Positions 11,998 through 24,576 of a stretch of 64,000 nucleotides of DNA are shown here, one piece after another. The stretch comes from Strongylocentrotus purpuratus (taxonomy: Eukaryota > Echinodermata > Echinoidea > Camarodonta > Strongylocentrotidae): contig NW_022145611.1 in NCBI RefSeq assembly GCF_000002235.5, positions 17,643,633 through 17,707,632 on the forward strand, read 5' to 3'. The notes beneath the pieces were generated by a model. It was not told the origin of the DNA, ran no database searches, and was given only the letters and a program-made list of their open reading frames with translations. The stretch's first letter is position 1. Each line of letters starts with the position of its first letter. Both the position numbers and the translations under genes were made by a program.

Positions 11998-13870
11998 GGA
12001 CATGTGTGTGTGAAATGAGACAAAGGGGTATGAGAGTTGTTATATACATGTATATATTGATTAAATTTATCAACTGATATTCATATACAAGTGATTCAAA
12101 TTATCACAATAAACAAGTAAGTTAAATTTTCAGAAGAGGGGATAAGAATTACACGTCAAACATTTGCCATTGTCAATATCGTTGTCTTCTAATTTTCCAT
12201 TTTCATTCGCAATTTTAGCTATTTCCAATTTAGAGGGTTATCAAGATAAAATATAAAAGATGTAACATTATATTTTGTGGACATGAGCTTACAGATTCAC
12301 TTGACTTTCAATGCATAAAGAAAAGAAAAACAAAATAAGGAACGGAGCACAAATTAGGAAGAAGGGATCGGAACTGAAATTATATATTCTATGTTATTCC
12401 AGCTGGAATTCAGCATGGTATTGTGTTCACATTATAATCATCCAGGCTGGAAAAAACTTCAAACAAAAACTGAACGTGTCTCTAAATATCAGATAGGGAC
12501 ACTCGATATGTCTTCATCGTCTCCTTAAGATTCCTCGCTTGCGTGCAGGCAAGACAAGCTAGATCATCCATATGCATCAGCATGGCGCCCGAAACTCCAC
12601 AGTGGCCTAGCTCCAGGGGGAAGGAGGAGGGGTGCATGGGACCAGCCCCATCAAATGGCGAAAAAAATAATGAAAATGAACCTAAAGAAAGGGAGAGGGA
12701 GGGGGAGATGAAAGCAGATGATGATACACCTCTTACACCCTACCATATCCAATGACATCGTTAAACCTGTTGAATTAATGCGCTTTTTATCAAACACGTA
12801 TCGAAGACAGGTGCATGCCCCAAACGATGTTGATGCCCCCATTGATATCTTGAGACATGCAGGCTATGCCACAGATATCTTTATATTTGTTTTAGGTCGT
12901 ACTTGTATCACACCGAGGCTTCCAAGAACAGACTTCTCTGGCGCTTTAGATTTGAATCGTCAACATCGTTGTATTAAAGTCATTGCATACAGAATAATGT
13001 GTATATACCCGCACGTATAATATTGCAACATGTCTCTGATGAAAGCATTTTTTGCACATGTATTTATTTCCCCTTTCAATATTTCGGAACGTTCAGGTGG
13101 GCTGCCTCCATCATTAAAAATTGAAAATGAAACTTGCACTGGCGTTTGTAAATAGTTGCTCCTATTTCTGCCGATTATATTTATTAAATCTTTCTGAGGG
13201 TCAACCATCTTCGTAAAAGTCACTCATTCATTTAATTCAATTATTTGTCCAACGTACAACTAACATGTATTATTGTTTTACTCATCACACAAAATAGCCT
13301 CAGACAGAGTTTACGAGGATAAAGATGGGAAAATTGATATAAGTTGAGTACTAGCCTAATGCGTAAATACGAAAATTTTCATCTTCATTTGACTCGTATC
13401 CGGTTTTTTTCCTTCTACTAAGTCATTCATTCTTATTTGTCTGCACAACAAAGCAGGAAAAAAATGTTCTTTACTATCACATAAAAGCAAATCTTCATGA
13501 ACAAAATCCTAATGTAAAGAGGAGATGGATAATAAAGGAGTGTAAACAACACAAGAAGGGAAAACAAGATTAGGTAAAGGAGTTTAGATGTTACACAATA
13601 AGTAATTTTATCATAAATATTTATTGTGCATGTAATTAAATGTCAAAGTAAAAGAGACGGATCTAGTGTGGACGACATTAATAGCTTGGTTAGAAGATTG
13701 ATAGGATTGTTTTTGTGAATGGTGAATTGTAATGAATCTGCTTGGGCATTTATTGTCCAATATTAAATTGTTTTACGGATGGAAATTACTCATTATCCGG
13801 TATCCTGTCTCCGTATAATATTATCACTTCCCTCTCTCCCTCTCTCTCTCTCTCTCTCTACCCCTCTCCC
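10380..13870. other. gene-poor sequence with microsatellites
   Basis: No supported gene. Notable simple sequence: a (GA)n run at 10602-10651, a 22-base G-run at 11354-11375, GA/G-rich runs at 11788-11854 and 11966-11999, and a CT run near 13832-13860. ORFs at 11377-11658 and 12718-13020 have no recognisable domain and no codon pattern that sets them apart from chance. Confidence 0.45.
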
Positions 13871-14084
13871 CACTATGAAAATGACTGACAATGAGAGCGG
13901 ACAAAATATACAGTTCCTCAGGTACACAAAGGAACATCCCTTCACTGCTATTATGTAAAAATGTGTAGAACAGGTGTCACATGCATATTCACCTTTTTAC
14001 ATAATAGCTGTGAAGGGATGTTCCTTTGTCTACCTGAGGAACTGTATATTTTGTCCGCTCTCATTGTCAGTCATGTTCATAGTG
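13871..14084. repeat. near-perfect 91-bp inverted repeat (foldback)
   Basis: Arms at 13871-13961 and 13994-14084 are inverted copies with about three mismatches in 91 bp, separated by a 32-bp spacer. The repeat starts with CACTATGAA on the left and ends with its near complement on the right. The left flank is a CT microsatellite. There is no coding potential: the apparent ORF on each strand is the two arms read through. The low divergence suggests a recent origin or gene conversion between the arms. Confidence 0.85.
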
Positions 14085-15664
14085 CCCTTTCCATCCTCTC
14101 TATTCCCCCACCCCTCTCTATATACTCTAGTTCCCCATCTCTTCTGACTTGCACCTTTCTTCCTATGTCTGGATGAAACTAATTTTTGTGCCTGTTTTTC
14201 CCCAATGAGCAAAGACCTTCTATTACAAGACATTTTCTGTGGAACGTGCTTCTGTAATAAACCCTCGCTTTGGGTGTACAGAATGAAGGTCTCAAAATGT
14301 TACCCTCGTCATGCATAGGTTATATACACGGGAAGGCAAGGTTCTTGGTTACAATTCCCCTATTATGACTTTAAATTTACGTAACATTGTGATATGAAAT
14401 TTGAAGACATGCACTACCATGACATAAACTCCGAAAGCTGAAGAAACATCGCATCAATCTGCAGAACTATGGGTGATTTTGACCTTCGAAAAAAAACAAC
14501 TGAAGTCCCATACGTTAACACGCAAAAACAAGTCTTTAAAGAATGATTTCCCATCTCGAATCTCTTAAAAGGACTTTGAAATTGCGTAAAATGAAACTTA
14601 TATGAAATTTCAAGACATGAATAAACGTAAGAGTCTCCAAAATATTAGGAGACTATGCATACATTTTGCATGAGTGTGGGTGATTTTGACTTTCGAAAAA
14701 ACAAACCTCAAACCCACAGGTTATAACACACAAAGATAAAATGTTTTAGGAATGATTATCCTACCCGAACAATCTCTTTAAAATGATGTGAAAAGGAAAT
14801 CATATGAAATATTAATTATAATTCAGTTAGCCGAAGATACCTGATTTATAGAATCAGTCCCCCTACCGTAAATTTATCATGGATGCCTTATATTGGCCTG
14901 TAAATCTAAAGGAGGAAATGAATTCGCATTGTTTCAGTGTCTAGAAACACAAGAATTTATTGGAATTGAGGAAATAATAAAAAGGGAGGAAACAATTCGG
15001 ACTAGTACAGCCAGAGAAGAGAGGAATTTAATATATGATGCGGCTTTTGGTGCGACCGCCAACGCGTTAGTCATCACCTGGGCCCGATGCTTCAATCCAA
15101 TTAGAAAGATGATACGAGAACAGTCTTCTCGCTTGACGTCCACCAAAACCAACGCAAGCTCCGGAAAGAATGGCTCCTCAGTCGATTTCCTGTACTATAA
15201 CCGATTCCGAACTTCAACACTGGACCCAACACTATATCCAACCCTGACCCTAAACCAAATGTAAAATTTAGTCACCGATCTCTGACCCGAAGTTGGACAG
15301 AAGTACTACTATATTTCTAAGTCCCGAAGTCCTCTTCCTATTTTGGGGAAATAAACAGTTATGACCGTTCCAAGCGATACGTGATTTGCAGACGCACGAC
15401 TGCGTCAGCGACAGGCGCTGTCTTTGACGCACCGTGTGAGAAATACATCACACTAAGGCCAACCCCCTTTTCCGGGCAAATGTTGCGTTGAATAGCTGGA
15501 GTATTCGAAAATTAAAAGGCTGATGAGCGTATAGGTAATAATGTATCAAAAATGACGCCTCGTGTGCAACGCGCATTAAAGGGAATGTAGCTTGGCAAAT
15601 ACTGATTGACGCCATTTACGTTTTCTGTTGGACAACTGCACGTAAACGAATGGACTTGATTAAC
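14085..15664. other. gene-poor sequence
   Basis: No supported gene. A 123-codon plus-strand ORF (14893-15264) has no recognised motif; coding status is undecided and considered unlikely. Two loosely similar segments, about 14380-14560 and 14580-14770, share GGTGATTTTGAC, TCGAAAAAA and CACACAAA-like blocks and look like a diverged tandem duplication. Confidence 0.4.
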
Positions 15665-15886
15665 GGTAGTCAGCGACTTGGTAGTGGTTATTTTTTACTC
15701 GACTGCTAAGAAAGCATAAATGCTTGTAAGTAAGCAACCAGACGGCCGACGGCTTTAGGTCCTCTCCGAGGGACCTGGTAATATGGACTAATGCCTTACC
15801 AAATGGCACTAGCGCATCGACTTGGTTTCGAACCCGGGTCACCGGATTACGAGACCACTGCTCTACCGACTAAGCCACCGCGCCTC
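15665..15886 (-). repeat. tRNA-derived SINE
   Basis: Read on the minus strand from about 15886, the head is tRNA-like. A box-A-like TGGCTTAGTCGG falls within 15861-15877 (complement) and a box-B GGGTTCGAAAC at 15825-15835. These are RNA polymerase III internal promoter elements. The T-arm and acceptor stem no longer pair, and about 150 bp of unrelated sequence follows, so it is a SINE and not a functional tRNA. The apparent ORF at 15660-15842 lies entirely inside it. Confidence 0.75.
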
Positions 15887-16929
15887 CTCCTTTAATCTCT
15901 ACATGGTCAGCGTTCGCGAAACAGACTTTATTTGTTTAATAGTAGGTCCATGGTTCTCCTCACGCTTCGGTTTCGCGTTTGTTGCACGCACGTGATTGCT
16001 GCGGTCGCGTCGTCCGTAGGGGCCGTAGTCAGGCCACGGGAAAGACACGTAGTCTCGTTAGGCTACACTATCTTTAACTCCTGTAATTAATACTTATGCA
16101 GGAGACTCTTTCACGAAGAGATGCGAAAACACCACTCCAACAATCAATAATTATAAGTCCTAGACAGCCGATTCTCGTTGCCATGGCAGTCGAGTTCACT
16201 TGAAGTTGATGAGTATATACCGTGGATATCAAACCCATGATTACAATGACCTCAACAACTATATAAAAATCTAAATATAGCCAAAGCAGTAAACAACCCA
16301 AAATTCTTCTTATAATTATCGTTTTCCCATGGAGCAACAACATTACCCAGCATAATGCATGGTATTCTCATTATTCCACCTTCGATTATTCGTGATGTGC
16401 AAGCTCCGTGGAGAATTGTGATGCTACACGGTTCAGGGAGAGAGGGCGGTGACATGAGGGGAAAGGAAAAGTCGAGTGATTGGGGGGGGGGGGGGGGGAG
16501 GAATCACCAAATACAAATCCAAGTCACACAAATTCGAAGAGGAGCGGAAAATGCAGCATTTCATTATCTGGTTATTCGCTGTATGTTGTTGTTAATACGA
16601 CTATAGTTGTTTTATGGCGTTCATTCAGTGCTGAATGCCATCTTCAGTTATATAAGAAAATTCAGTTATCAATAAAGAAAACTGAAAATAACAATTGCAA
16701 TAATGTAATTAATTCACCAGTATCGCAATTTATTAGGAGTCTCTGAATGGTTTACAACGTCGTATTTCTGTTTTATCACGTTAAATCTGGTCAGCCCGGT
16801 TTCGATTGCATTGAAAGCTAGGCTTTGCTCGTCGTGAAACAGGCTTCCCGGCTACTCGGCGTGAGTGCGCAGTGATCTTTTGATTTTGTAACGCATGGTG
16901 CCTATAGACCACTCAGAAACACTCAGAAA
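15887..16929. other. intergenic sequence
   Basis: No supported gene. A G-run (16482-16498) with a few interruptions and a GC-richer patch at 15960-16060 are the only marked features. Overlapping ORFs at 16074-16746 have no recognisable motif. Confidence 0.4.
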
Positions 16930-17056
16930 CAGGCGCGGATCCAGGATTTCTTAGGGGAGGGGGCCCAACTTTTTTTTTTTTTGCTCCCGAAAATTTGAAA
17001 ATCGCGCCGGCCGAAAAGTCGCTCAGGGGGGGGGGGGGGGGGAGGATTACAGAGCA

Positions 17057-17092
<36 letters not shown>

Positions 17093-17331
17093 CCCGAAAA
17101 TTTTAAAAACGCGCCGGCCAAAAATTCGCTCAGTGGGGGGGGGGGGGGGGGGGGTTGTGAGCACATTTTTTTTTTTGATCCTCAAAAAAAATTTCAATTT
17201 GCACCCCCCCCTTGAGCGCCAGGGGGGGGGGGCCCAACCCCCAAAAAAGGTAAAAATCACGTGATTTTACATGATTTTTTTCTCAAGGGGGGGGCCCGGG
17301 CCCCCGGGCCCCCCCCCTGGATCCGCCACTG
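16930..17331. mobile_element. hAT-like non-autonomous element, poly(G/C)-rich, copy 2
   Basis: A 402-bp unit with termini CAGGCGCGGATCCAGG and, inverted at the right end, CAGTGGCGGATCCAGG. It is flanked by an exact 8-bp duplication CTCAGAAA (16922-16929 and 17332-17339). Inside, a module of about 90-100 bp is repeated: homopolymer T, then GCTCCCGAAAATTT, GCGCCGGCC, then TCGCTCAG and a long G-run. No transposase is present. The apparent 115-codon minus-strand and 89-codon plus-strand ORFs are low-complexity products of the homopolymers. Confidence 0.9.
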
Positions 17332-17339
17332 CTCAGAAA

Positions 17340-20300
17340 CACTCAATTGAGACACATATTCACTGTAATGATGCCTTATGTATAACTTTCGTCGCATTTT
17401 CGCCTCTCTTTATTATATTAAAAAAATGTCGACAGGTACATGTAAAGAGAAAATAATCAGCTTTGAAAAACATGAATATATATATAAATATATAGGGTTA
17501 GGGATCGGTATTTTAACTTGATATCATTATCTCCCCCTTTTTTCGTTGCTTTTTTAAGAAGAAGAAGAAATATATATAATATACACGCATATTATGTGAG
17601 TGTATTAAATAAGTTTGAATTCAAAACATTTTTTTTAATAGTATTCGGCAACAATGGTCATAAACTGACTAACTTAAACTTAAACATAAACAACAACATG
17701 TATTTTTCTTAATTATTTTTTTATGCGGTAGACGCTACCGACGAGGACTTAAATTTTCCATGTGCCCCAAAACATTCTTTTTCTTAAACAAATTCTTTGA
17801 CCCCTCTCTTCTAAAGTTATGAGTATAATAAAAACTAATATGTTTTTTTAAATTCTTGGATATGAAAAAAAAAAGTGAACAGGTACGCCACTTAATTTCA
17901 TAAGGTTACAACGCGATCAACACTAGAACGTTGGCCTCATCCCCACCAGTACGCACGTGCTTTCATGAACTGCTATCAGGTGTCGACGAACGTTGAGAGT
18001 ATGAAGTTCCAATTGTTCGCAATGACATGATAACTGCAATAAATTGTTTAACAAATAAATAGAAATAATGAGAATAGATTAAAAGTAAAAACTGAATTGT
18101 AAAACTAAATCAATAAAATATATTATTTTAAAGAAGAACAAAAAGGGGGAAAAAGTTATGCCTGAAGCAAAGTGATGTCTTCTCGTAATCAGATAGATGG
18201 TATCAAGCCTTTAAGGTATAGATATAAGATGTAGGTGTGGATCAATTCATCGAAATCGAAATCAGTATGCATAGCAACGTGGGTAAAGAACGAGAAGAGG
18301 TGCCTGGGAGACCTCTCTAGTTCCATGATATGTCTAGGATTTCACAAACAAGTCGCTCCCGTGAAGAAAGAAATGAGAATATTGTGTTTCGGGCGAGAAT
18401 TAGAAAATCAGAAGGGTTGGTATGTAAATAGAAGTGAAATCGGATTAAAAGATTGGGGGTTTTGTGAGAGTGAGGAGATGAAAAAAGGAGATTGATTTGC
18501 AAGCAATCTGCAGATCATGTGATGGCAAAGCACGGTCAACATCTAGAGTATATGGAAAACGTAAAGAGAAGACGGAATTAAAATCGATGTAAAGCGAAAT
18601 GGATGAAAAGAAAAGCCGTACAGAAATTATTATACATCAGCTCCCTCTCCCCCATAAATAATAAATATAATATATATAATAAAAATAAAAATAAATAAAA
18701 TAAAAAGGTATAACAAAAGAAGAAGATATTAGTTGAAGGAAGATGCCTCTACTGGAAAGTCTTTGTTGTTGTGAATATGCTCTCGAAATAAAGACATGAA
18801 GACACGGAATTCACTTCAGAAGAGGGTAATCAGTTATTTATGTACGCTACAATAATTGCCATCAGTGGCGTAGGTCCATGGTGCACGCAATTCAAAGGGC
18901 GCTGGCGTTGTTGGTATGTATGTGGAGGGAGGGGGGGGGGGACCGCCCGCTCAGACTAGGTAACGAAATGCGAGTGAACAATTAAGTTATCCTCAGATAG
19001 GAGGGATGGGAAGGGTCGTATCATCTTCTGTTAAAGTTGCCTTTCCCCTCTTCTTGTCTTTCACTCTTTTTCTTCTTTAAAAAAAAAAACTTGTTTTCGC
19101 CTTTGTAATGGAAGACACATACCCCCGCACTCCAAGCAGTCACGTGACTGATATCCATGCAAAAATGAGTAAAACCCTATAATCTTTCCTGTAATGATTA
19201 AGAGTTGCTCCTTTAACTATTTCGCTTCGAGCCTTTAAAAGAGAATGAGCTGGGAACGACCGACTCCCCTTGCCTTAATCATGTTAATAGCATCCATGTA
19301 CACGGATGATTTGCAGGCTTGGATGGAGAGAGGCGAACATAATTCACTATCGACAGATCATCCTCCAAGACCAATCAATGATTGAATCCTCCATAATGCG
19401 ATAACCTCTTGAGCATTAGTCGCTGACTACACATGCGTAGCCAGACTTGTTGAATAGTGGGGCGGCGGCACAGACGGCCGGGGGAGGGGGTAAGGTATGG
19501 TAAGGTTACCTACGTTACGTAGATGCCTGTTTTGAGCGGATGAACGGGGGTGGGGGTGATCACTTGTGCCCTTGGCTACACCTATCATTGACTGATTATT
19601 GGATTACCGATGAAACCTAGGTCCATCAGAAGATTATAGGGAACATGCCTTCTGGAAGTCACTAAAGTCTTTGTAGGCTAAGGATAATGCAAGGTTATTT
19701 GAATTCGATATTGTAGAAGACCATACCAAATCAATAAATCAATCTACCTATATTTAGAATTCTCCCTGGCACTTGTAAATGGTAACAATCTTACTGAACA
19801 TTAGTTCTGATTCTCATGACTAAGAGGTGGGTGAAACGTTCTTCAATATTCAACGCCCCCTCCCCCTTTCTCCTCCACAAGAGGTCATTTCAAATTCCAT
19901 TTTCTATTTTTATTTTGAAAGAGATGCACCGATGGAAAATGAAGAAGAGAGTATAATGATCTGCGTTGTTGTGAGGACAGACGACCTTTTTTTTAAATAT
20001 GAAATAATACGAGATGCAGCTGGTACGACCAATCTCTTTTCATAAGGAAATGCTATAATTCTTCACGATAACATACTAAGGAACAAAAACGTTTTTCACA
20101 GTGTGCCTTAGGGCAAAATGAACTGTATTATTACTCTGTAGTCATGTTACAATACGTAGCAAATGATGTCCGAATAATATTGTCAATATAACGATTATCG
20201 ACAAAAAACAAACATGCAAAGTATCTCTTCCATGTTAAATTCAACGTCAGACGAACATAAAAATATCTTTATCATTATTGGTGATACGTGACAGGCCCTT

Positions 20301-20528
20301 TAAAAAGCTCCTTCACTGTCAATTTCGTAGATGAACTGCGCCGTTAATCTCTACTCAATTCCCACTTGGGATTGTGGAAGGCCGGAAATCTCTTTCCTAA
20401 TATGATCTCAGATTTCATGTTATAAGGTTTTAATCGGGGATATGAAAATACACTTATCATGTTGAAGAGTGACAAAAATAGAAATATTATGACAGGAAGC
20501 TATTACAATGAAATTAGGTTATGCGCAC
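17340..20528. other. gene-poor sequence
   Basis: No supported gene. An AT-rich block at 18040-18130, an A-rich ATAAAAATAAA patch at 18658-18710, an 11-base G-run near 18930 and a possible solo hAT-like terminus at 18863 are visible. The ORF at 18235-18495 has no recognised family. Confidence 0.4.
18863..18889 (+). repeat. solo hAT-like terminus
   Basis: CAGTGGCGTAGGTCCATGG resembles the CAGTGGCG-type ends of the poly(G/C) elements. No matching opposite end or 8-bp duplication was found nearby, so it may be a truncated copy. Confidence 0.4.
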
Positions 20529-21071
20529 ATGGGGCAGAGTTATGTAATAATGTTATACATTTATGTAATATACCTTCATTTATGTAATATACCTTCATTT
20601 ATGTAATATACCTTCATTTATGTAATGTACCTTCAGAGCGTTCATGTCTGTATCAGATAAATCGCAGTTTTCACTTTAGTTCAGAGCGTATTTTGGGTCA
20701 TTAATTCCTATAATCTGTTCAAGGATTTTGTATTCAGCTTTTTTAAATAATGTTGCACATAATTTTAGGATCACTTGCCAAACTCTCACTTTCTACGTTA
20801 GATGTGAACTTTCCGTAACATGGGGCAGAGTTATGTAATAACGTTATACATTTATGTAATATACCTTCATTTATGTAATATACCTTAAGAGCGTTCATGT
20901 CTGTATCAGATAAATCGCAGTTTTCACTATAGTTCAGAGCGTATTTTGGGTCATTAATTCCTATAATCTGTTCAAGGATTTTGTATTCAGCTTTTTTAAG
21001 TAATGCTGCACATAATTTTAGAATCACTTGCCAAACTCTCACTTTCTACGTTAGATGTGAACTTTCCGTAA
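20529..21071. repeat. tandem duplication (about 290 and 253 bp) with internal 19-bp minisatellite
   Basis: Copy 1 (20529-20818) and copy 2 (20819-21071) both begin CATGGGGCAGAGTTATG and end CGTTAGATGTGAACTTTCC. Copy 1 has four units of a 19-bp repeat (TTTATGTAATATACCTTCA) and copy 2 has two, which accounts for the 38-bp length difference. Elsewhere they differ at only a few bases. On the minus strand, copy 2 has an open stretch containing LEQIIGINDPKYALNY, with an AG before it (AACGTAG) and GTATAT after it. In copy 1 the same frame has a TAA. This may be an exon-like fragment or only non-coding repeat. Confidence 0.8.
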
Positions 21072-21657
21072 ATCATACTTGAAGGAATATACATTCATGA
21101 ATCTGCAGAAGAAAAAAATCATCCATGCATGAATCTATTCAGTGTTACTCTTTATTTTGCCATGAAATGTATCAATCAGTACTTAGTGCAGCCACGGGGG
21201 AGGGGTGATGTGCCCTAAATCGAATGATACAAACGATGTAGAAAGAAAAAAAACTTGAGAGAAGAATGACAATGATATAATAGGACGCCATTGTACACGT
21301 TGCCCCTGATCGGTTAGTATCCACTTCGTAAACCCTGTGCCCCACCCCGATAATAGCAGCATAGATCATGATTCGATCTAATTTCTTTTGATTTATTTGT
21401 TCTGATATATATGATATATATATACAGAACATTTACAACATAATATAAATAGACATTGTTTTTAACAAAAACATAATTACAATGTAAAAGAGAAAAGAAG
21501 AAGACAATAATGCAGTCTGAAGGACACTCGGTTCAGTCAAGCCATAGAGACATGACTGTTCTACCATGGGGTCCAAGATGATTGTTATAACATTAAATCT
21601 ATATTGTGTAGTGAGGAACACGTGACTACAAAAAAAATGATAGCAGTGTCCATTGAT

Positions 21658-21681
21658 GACGAGGCCCTTGCTACGCCACTG
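21658..21681 (-). repeat. solo hAT-like terminus
   Basis: CCTTGCTACGCCACTG is the inverse of a CAGTGGCGTAGC-type end. The opposite terminus was not found, so only a remnant is claimed. Confidence 0.35.
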
Positions 21682-24458
21682 CCATAACAAAAAACCTTGT
21701 AATACTCCGCACTGAGATAGTAGAGTCACTTCGGTCAGATTAAGCTTCATTAAAAGTGGAATTTCCTGGAAAAGCTCAGGTGGACGGAGAAACCGGAAGA
21801 GAGCTCGAGTAATTATTGTAAAGTTTTACAAAGGGCACCATCTGTGTTCTTTCCAGCTAATCAAAATCAGTGAAGGTCCCAGACGTAACAAATTAACATC
21901 AAATGTTACAGATTTTAATATTATTTATACAGTTGTCAAATATAGATCGAGGTTGATATAATACATAATATTTAGCCCATTCCTCCACCCATGAACGTTC
22001 ATTACACAATCAAGGTTTGACAAGAACATTCCTAATATATCCCGTATTTTGTTCTCTTGCAAAATGTCAAAATAAGTCCTTGGGGAGTGAAATGTGACAG
22101 TTGCACGGCCAAAGGAAACATAATACATTAAAGACCCATACAAGATTGAATCCTCACAATTTCGAAAATAGTGTAATACAATATCGCACAATAAAATGCT
22201 ATATAATTTAGACGGCTTATTCGTTTTTGTGTTCTGTCTTGGTAAATGTACCGTTTCATTAACAAATGCCAAAGCAATAAGTTGTTTAGCAGGTGAGACA
22301 TTGGGGTAGCGTGTATGCATTCACTTCCGGGGGCACTATAGCATCATGGGAAGTGGGGCATCGGCATATCGTGCCACGTACCCTCTTGCACTTCCTGCAG
22401 TACGCCACTTTTATAAACGGTTCGGGTCTGCTGGCGGTCTTTGTAAGGTTTGAATATTTATTTATACTGATATAAACTTACCGGCGGAAACTCGTCTGCG
22501 ATATTGTTGGAAGCCATACAAAAATTGCAAAGAATATAGATCAAAGATACAGAGGAAATTGATATTTTCAAGACAAAATTGGTTACGTAATTCGTCTTTG
22601 CATTGTAACCAAAATGACGATTAAATGTTTGCTTCTACTCAGTACAAACACAATATTGCATTATTGGGTGGAATTTGCAAACAACAGCTCATAATTATAC
22701 CGAAGTTATTCGTTTACATAATTATTAAACTGAGCTAAACATGCTATTATGATATTTAACAGTACATGTCATTTTGTCCTGGGCATTACGGCTATGCTCC
22801 ATTTTATTTTGAAAATGTAAGCAATAAAGCAACACAGAATAGAATATGATAATAATATTATAATGTGAAAGAATGAAAATGAGTATGACTGAAAATTGTA
22901 ATGATAGTTGATTAAAACAATTTAATAGAATACAGCTATTCTATTAATGTCTGCTCATGATATTCGTATAGAAGTCTAAAGCATCTCTCGGCTTTCTTTA
23001 TGTCTAAAGCAAATGATTAACAATAATAAACAAATTGTGTTTCTACAGTAAATTTCAATATATTTATAATACCTCTTCCCGGTACCTCTTTCACAAATGA
23101 TTCAATAAAAAAGCTTCAATCATGGATGAGAAAGAATATTTGCAAGTTTTTTTGTTTAATTCAATATACGGTACGTGATTCTTTGGTTTTGTAACTTTCA
23201 TGTGCGTTGTACAGTACGTGATCGAGTACTAACATGTGGGCGCTGTATGTGTGTGCATGTGGGTGGGTGTGTCGTTGTGCGTGATCGGAAGCTGGTACAT
23301 GTATTATCAGTGGTCGTTACCGCTTTCTTATATTTTGTCTATACAGTGCCTTTTTATCTCTCTATCTCTCTTATGGCTCTCTGTTTCTCCCTCTCTCGCA
23401 TGTATGTCACTTTATATTTTCTGCTATCTGTGCACACTTTTCTCTAGACACACTTTTAAAGCGCACCATCGAGATATATCAAACCAATCGTAGTTAAATT
23501 CAGCTTTTCTGTTATATAAGGCATGTCAACCATGCTTTTTGTTATTTGATTTGTTTGATTTAATCTAACTTAATTCAAGCCTATCACGACCAGGGTAATG
23601 ATACTGTATTCATATTCTACAAAAATGGGCTCACTGTAAGGATTGTGATGGGAAAGTCTAACATAAGAAAAAGAGTGGTTTAAAAGACTTCATACTATAT
23701 ACTGTGGGAAAAAAACTTTAAACGAAATGTAAAATAAGAAATACAGTATGGGAGGGGCGAAATAAGAAGGCGGGGACAAAGAGAGAGAGAGAGAGAGATA
23801 AGATGGGGTAGCTTTCTAGACTGTACTGCATTTTCAATAGAATTATAGTTCAAATCATACAAATGTTCGAATACAAAACGTTGAAAATGCAAGAAAAGAC
23901 TAAGGGATAAGCGTATTCAGCGATTACTGAATATTTATGATGTTGTACAAAAAAACCGGACAGTTGTTTATCAAATTACCAACAGGCTAAAACTTTCATG
24001 CATCATAAGTATTTTATTACTTGCGTATTTTCCAAACATTAACCCAGCTATTTAAATATTTTTTTCAATCTCTCTAAAGGAACTGGTTCCAAAAGTATTC
24101 CCTTTAAACAGGGCTGTATCATTCCGCGAATGTGAATTCTAGCTTGTTCGTATATTCGTTCAAACAGCATTGTCAAGATTGTGTAAACGAGCGTGTATAA
24201 ATAATGCCAAACGCCACTATTCATAACGCGTTAGGTTATCTCAACCGCAAAATATACATTAAATAGAAGTTTATTATGTGATGCTACCACCATAGACAAT
24301 GCAACCGATACCAAACAACACTGATGCAGAGGAAATATACGTATATGCATTTGAACAGTTGAAACAACATCTCCCAAGTAAAGAGCACATTCAAAAAAAT
24401 GTATTTGTATTATACACAATATAATGATGATGATGATAACAATAATAATAACAAAAAT

Positions 24459-24484
24459 ACTACCACTACTTCTACTTCTACTAC

Positions 24485-24534
<50 letters not shown>

Positions 24535-24576
24535 ATACTACCACCACTCCTACTATTACTAATACTACTACTAAAA
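24459..24576. repeat. (ACT)n trinucleotide microsatellite
   Basis: An imperfect ACT/TAC array of about 39 units with occasional AAT and CCA interruptions. It generates long Ser- or Thr-rich ORFs on both strands that should not be called genes. Confidence 0.9.

Noticed and set aside
14893..15264. 123-codon plus-strand ORF
   Set aside because: No recognised motif, no splice context and nothing conserved to point to; kept as undecided rather than called.
15818..15886. possible tRNA gene
   Set aside because: Box A and box B are present but the acceptor and T stems do not pair, and a SINE body follows.
16913..17264. ORFs of 115 and 89 codons on opposite strands
   Set aside because: They run through the poly(G/C/T) hAT-like element and consist of Gly, Pro, Lys and Phe runs.
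21925..22320. 131-codon minus-strand ORF
   Set aside because: No family resemblance; a length like this is expected a few times by chance in 64 kb of AT-rich DNA.
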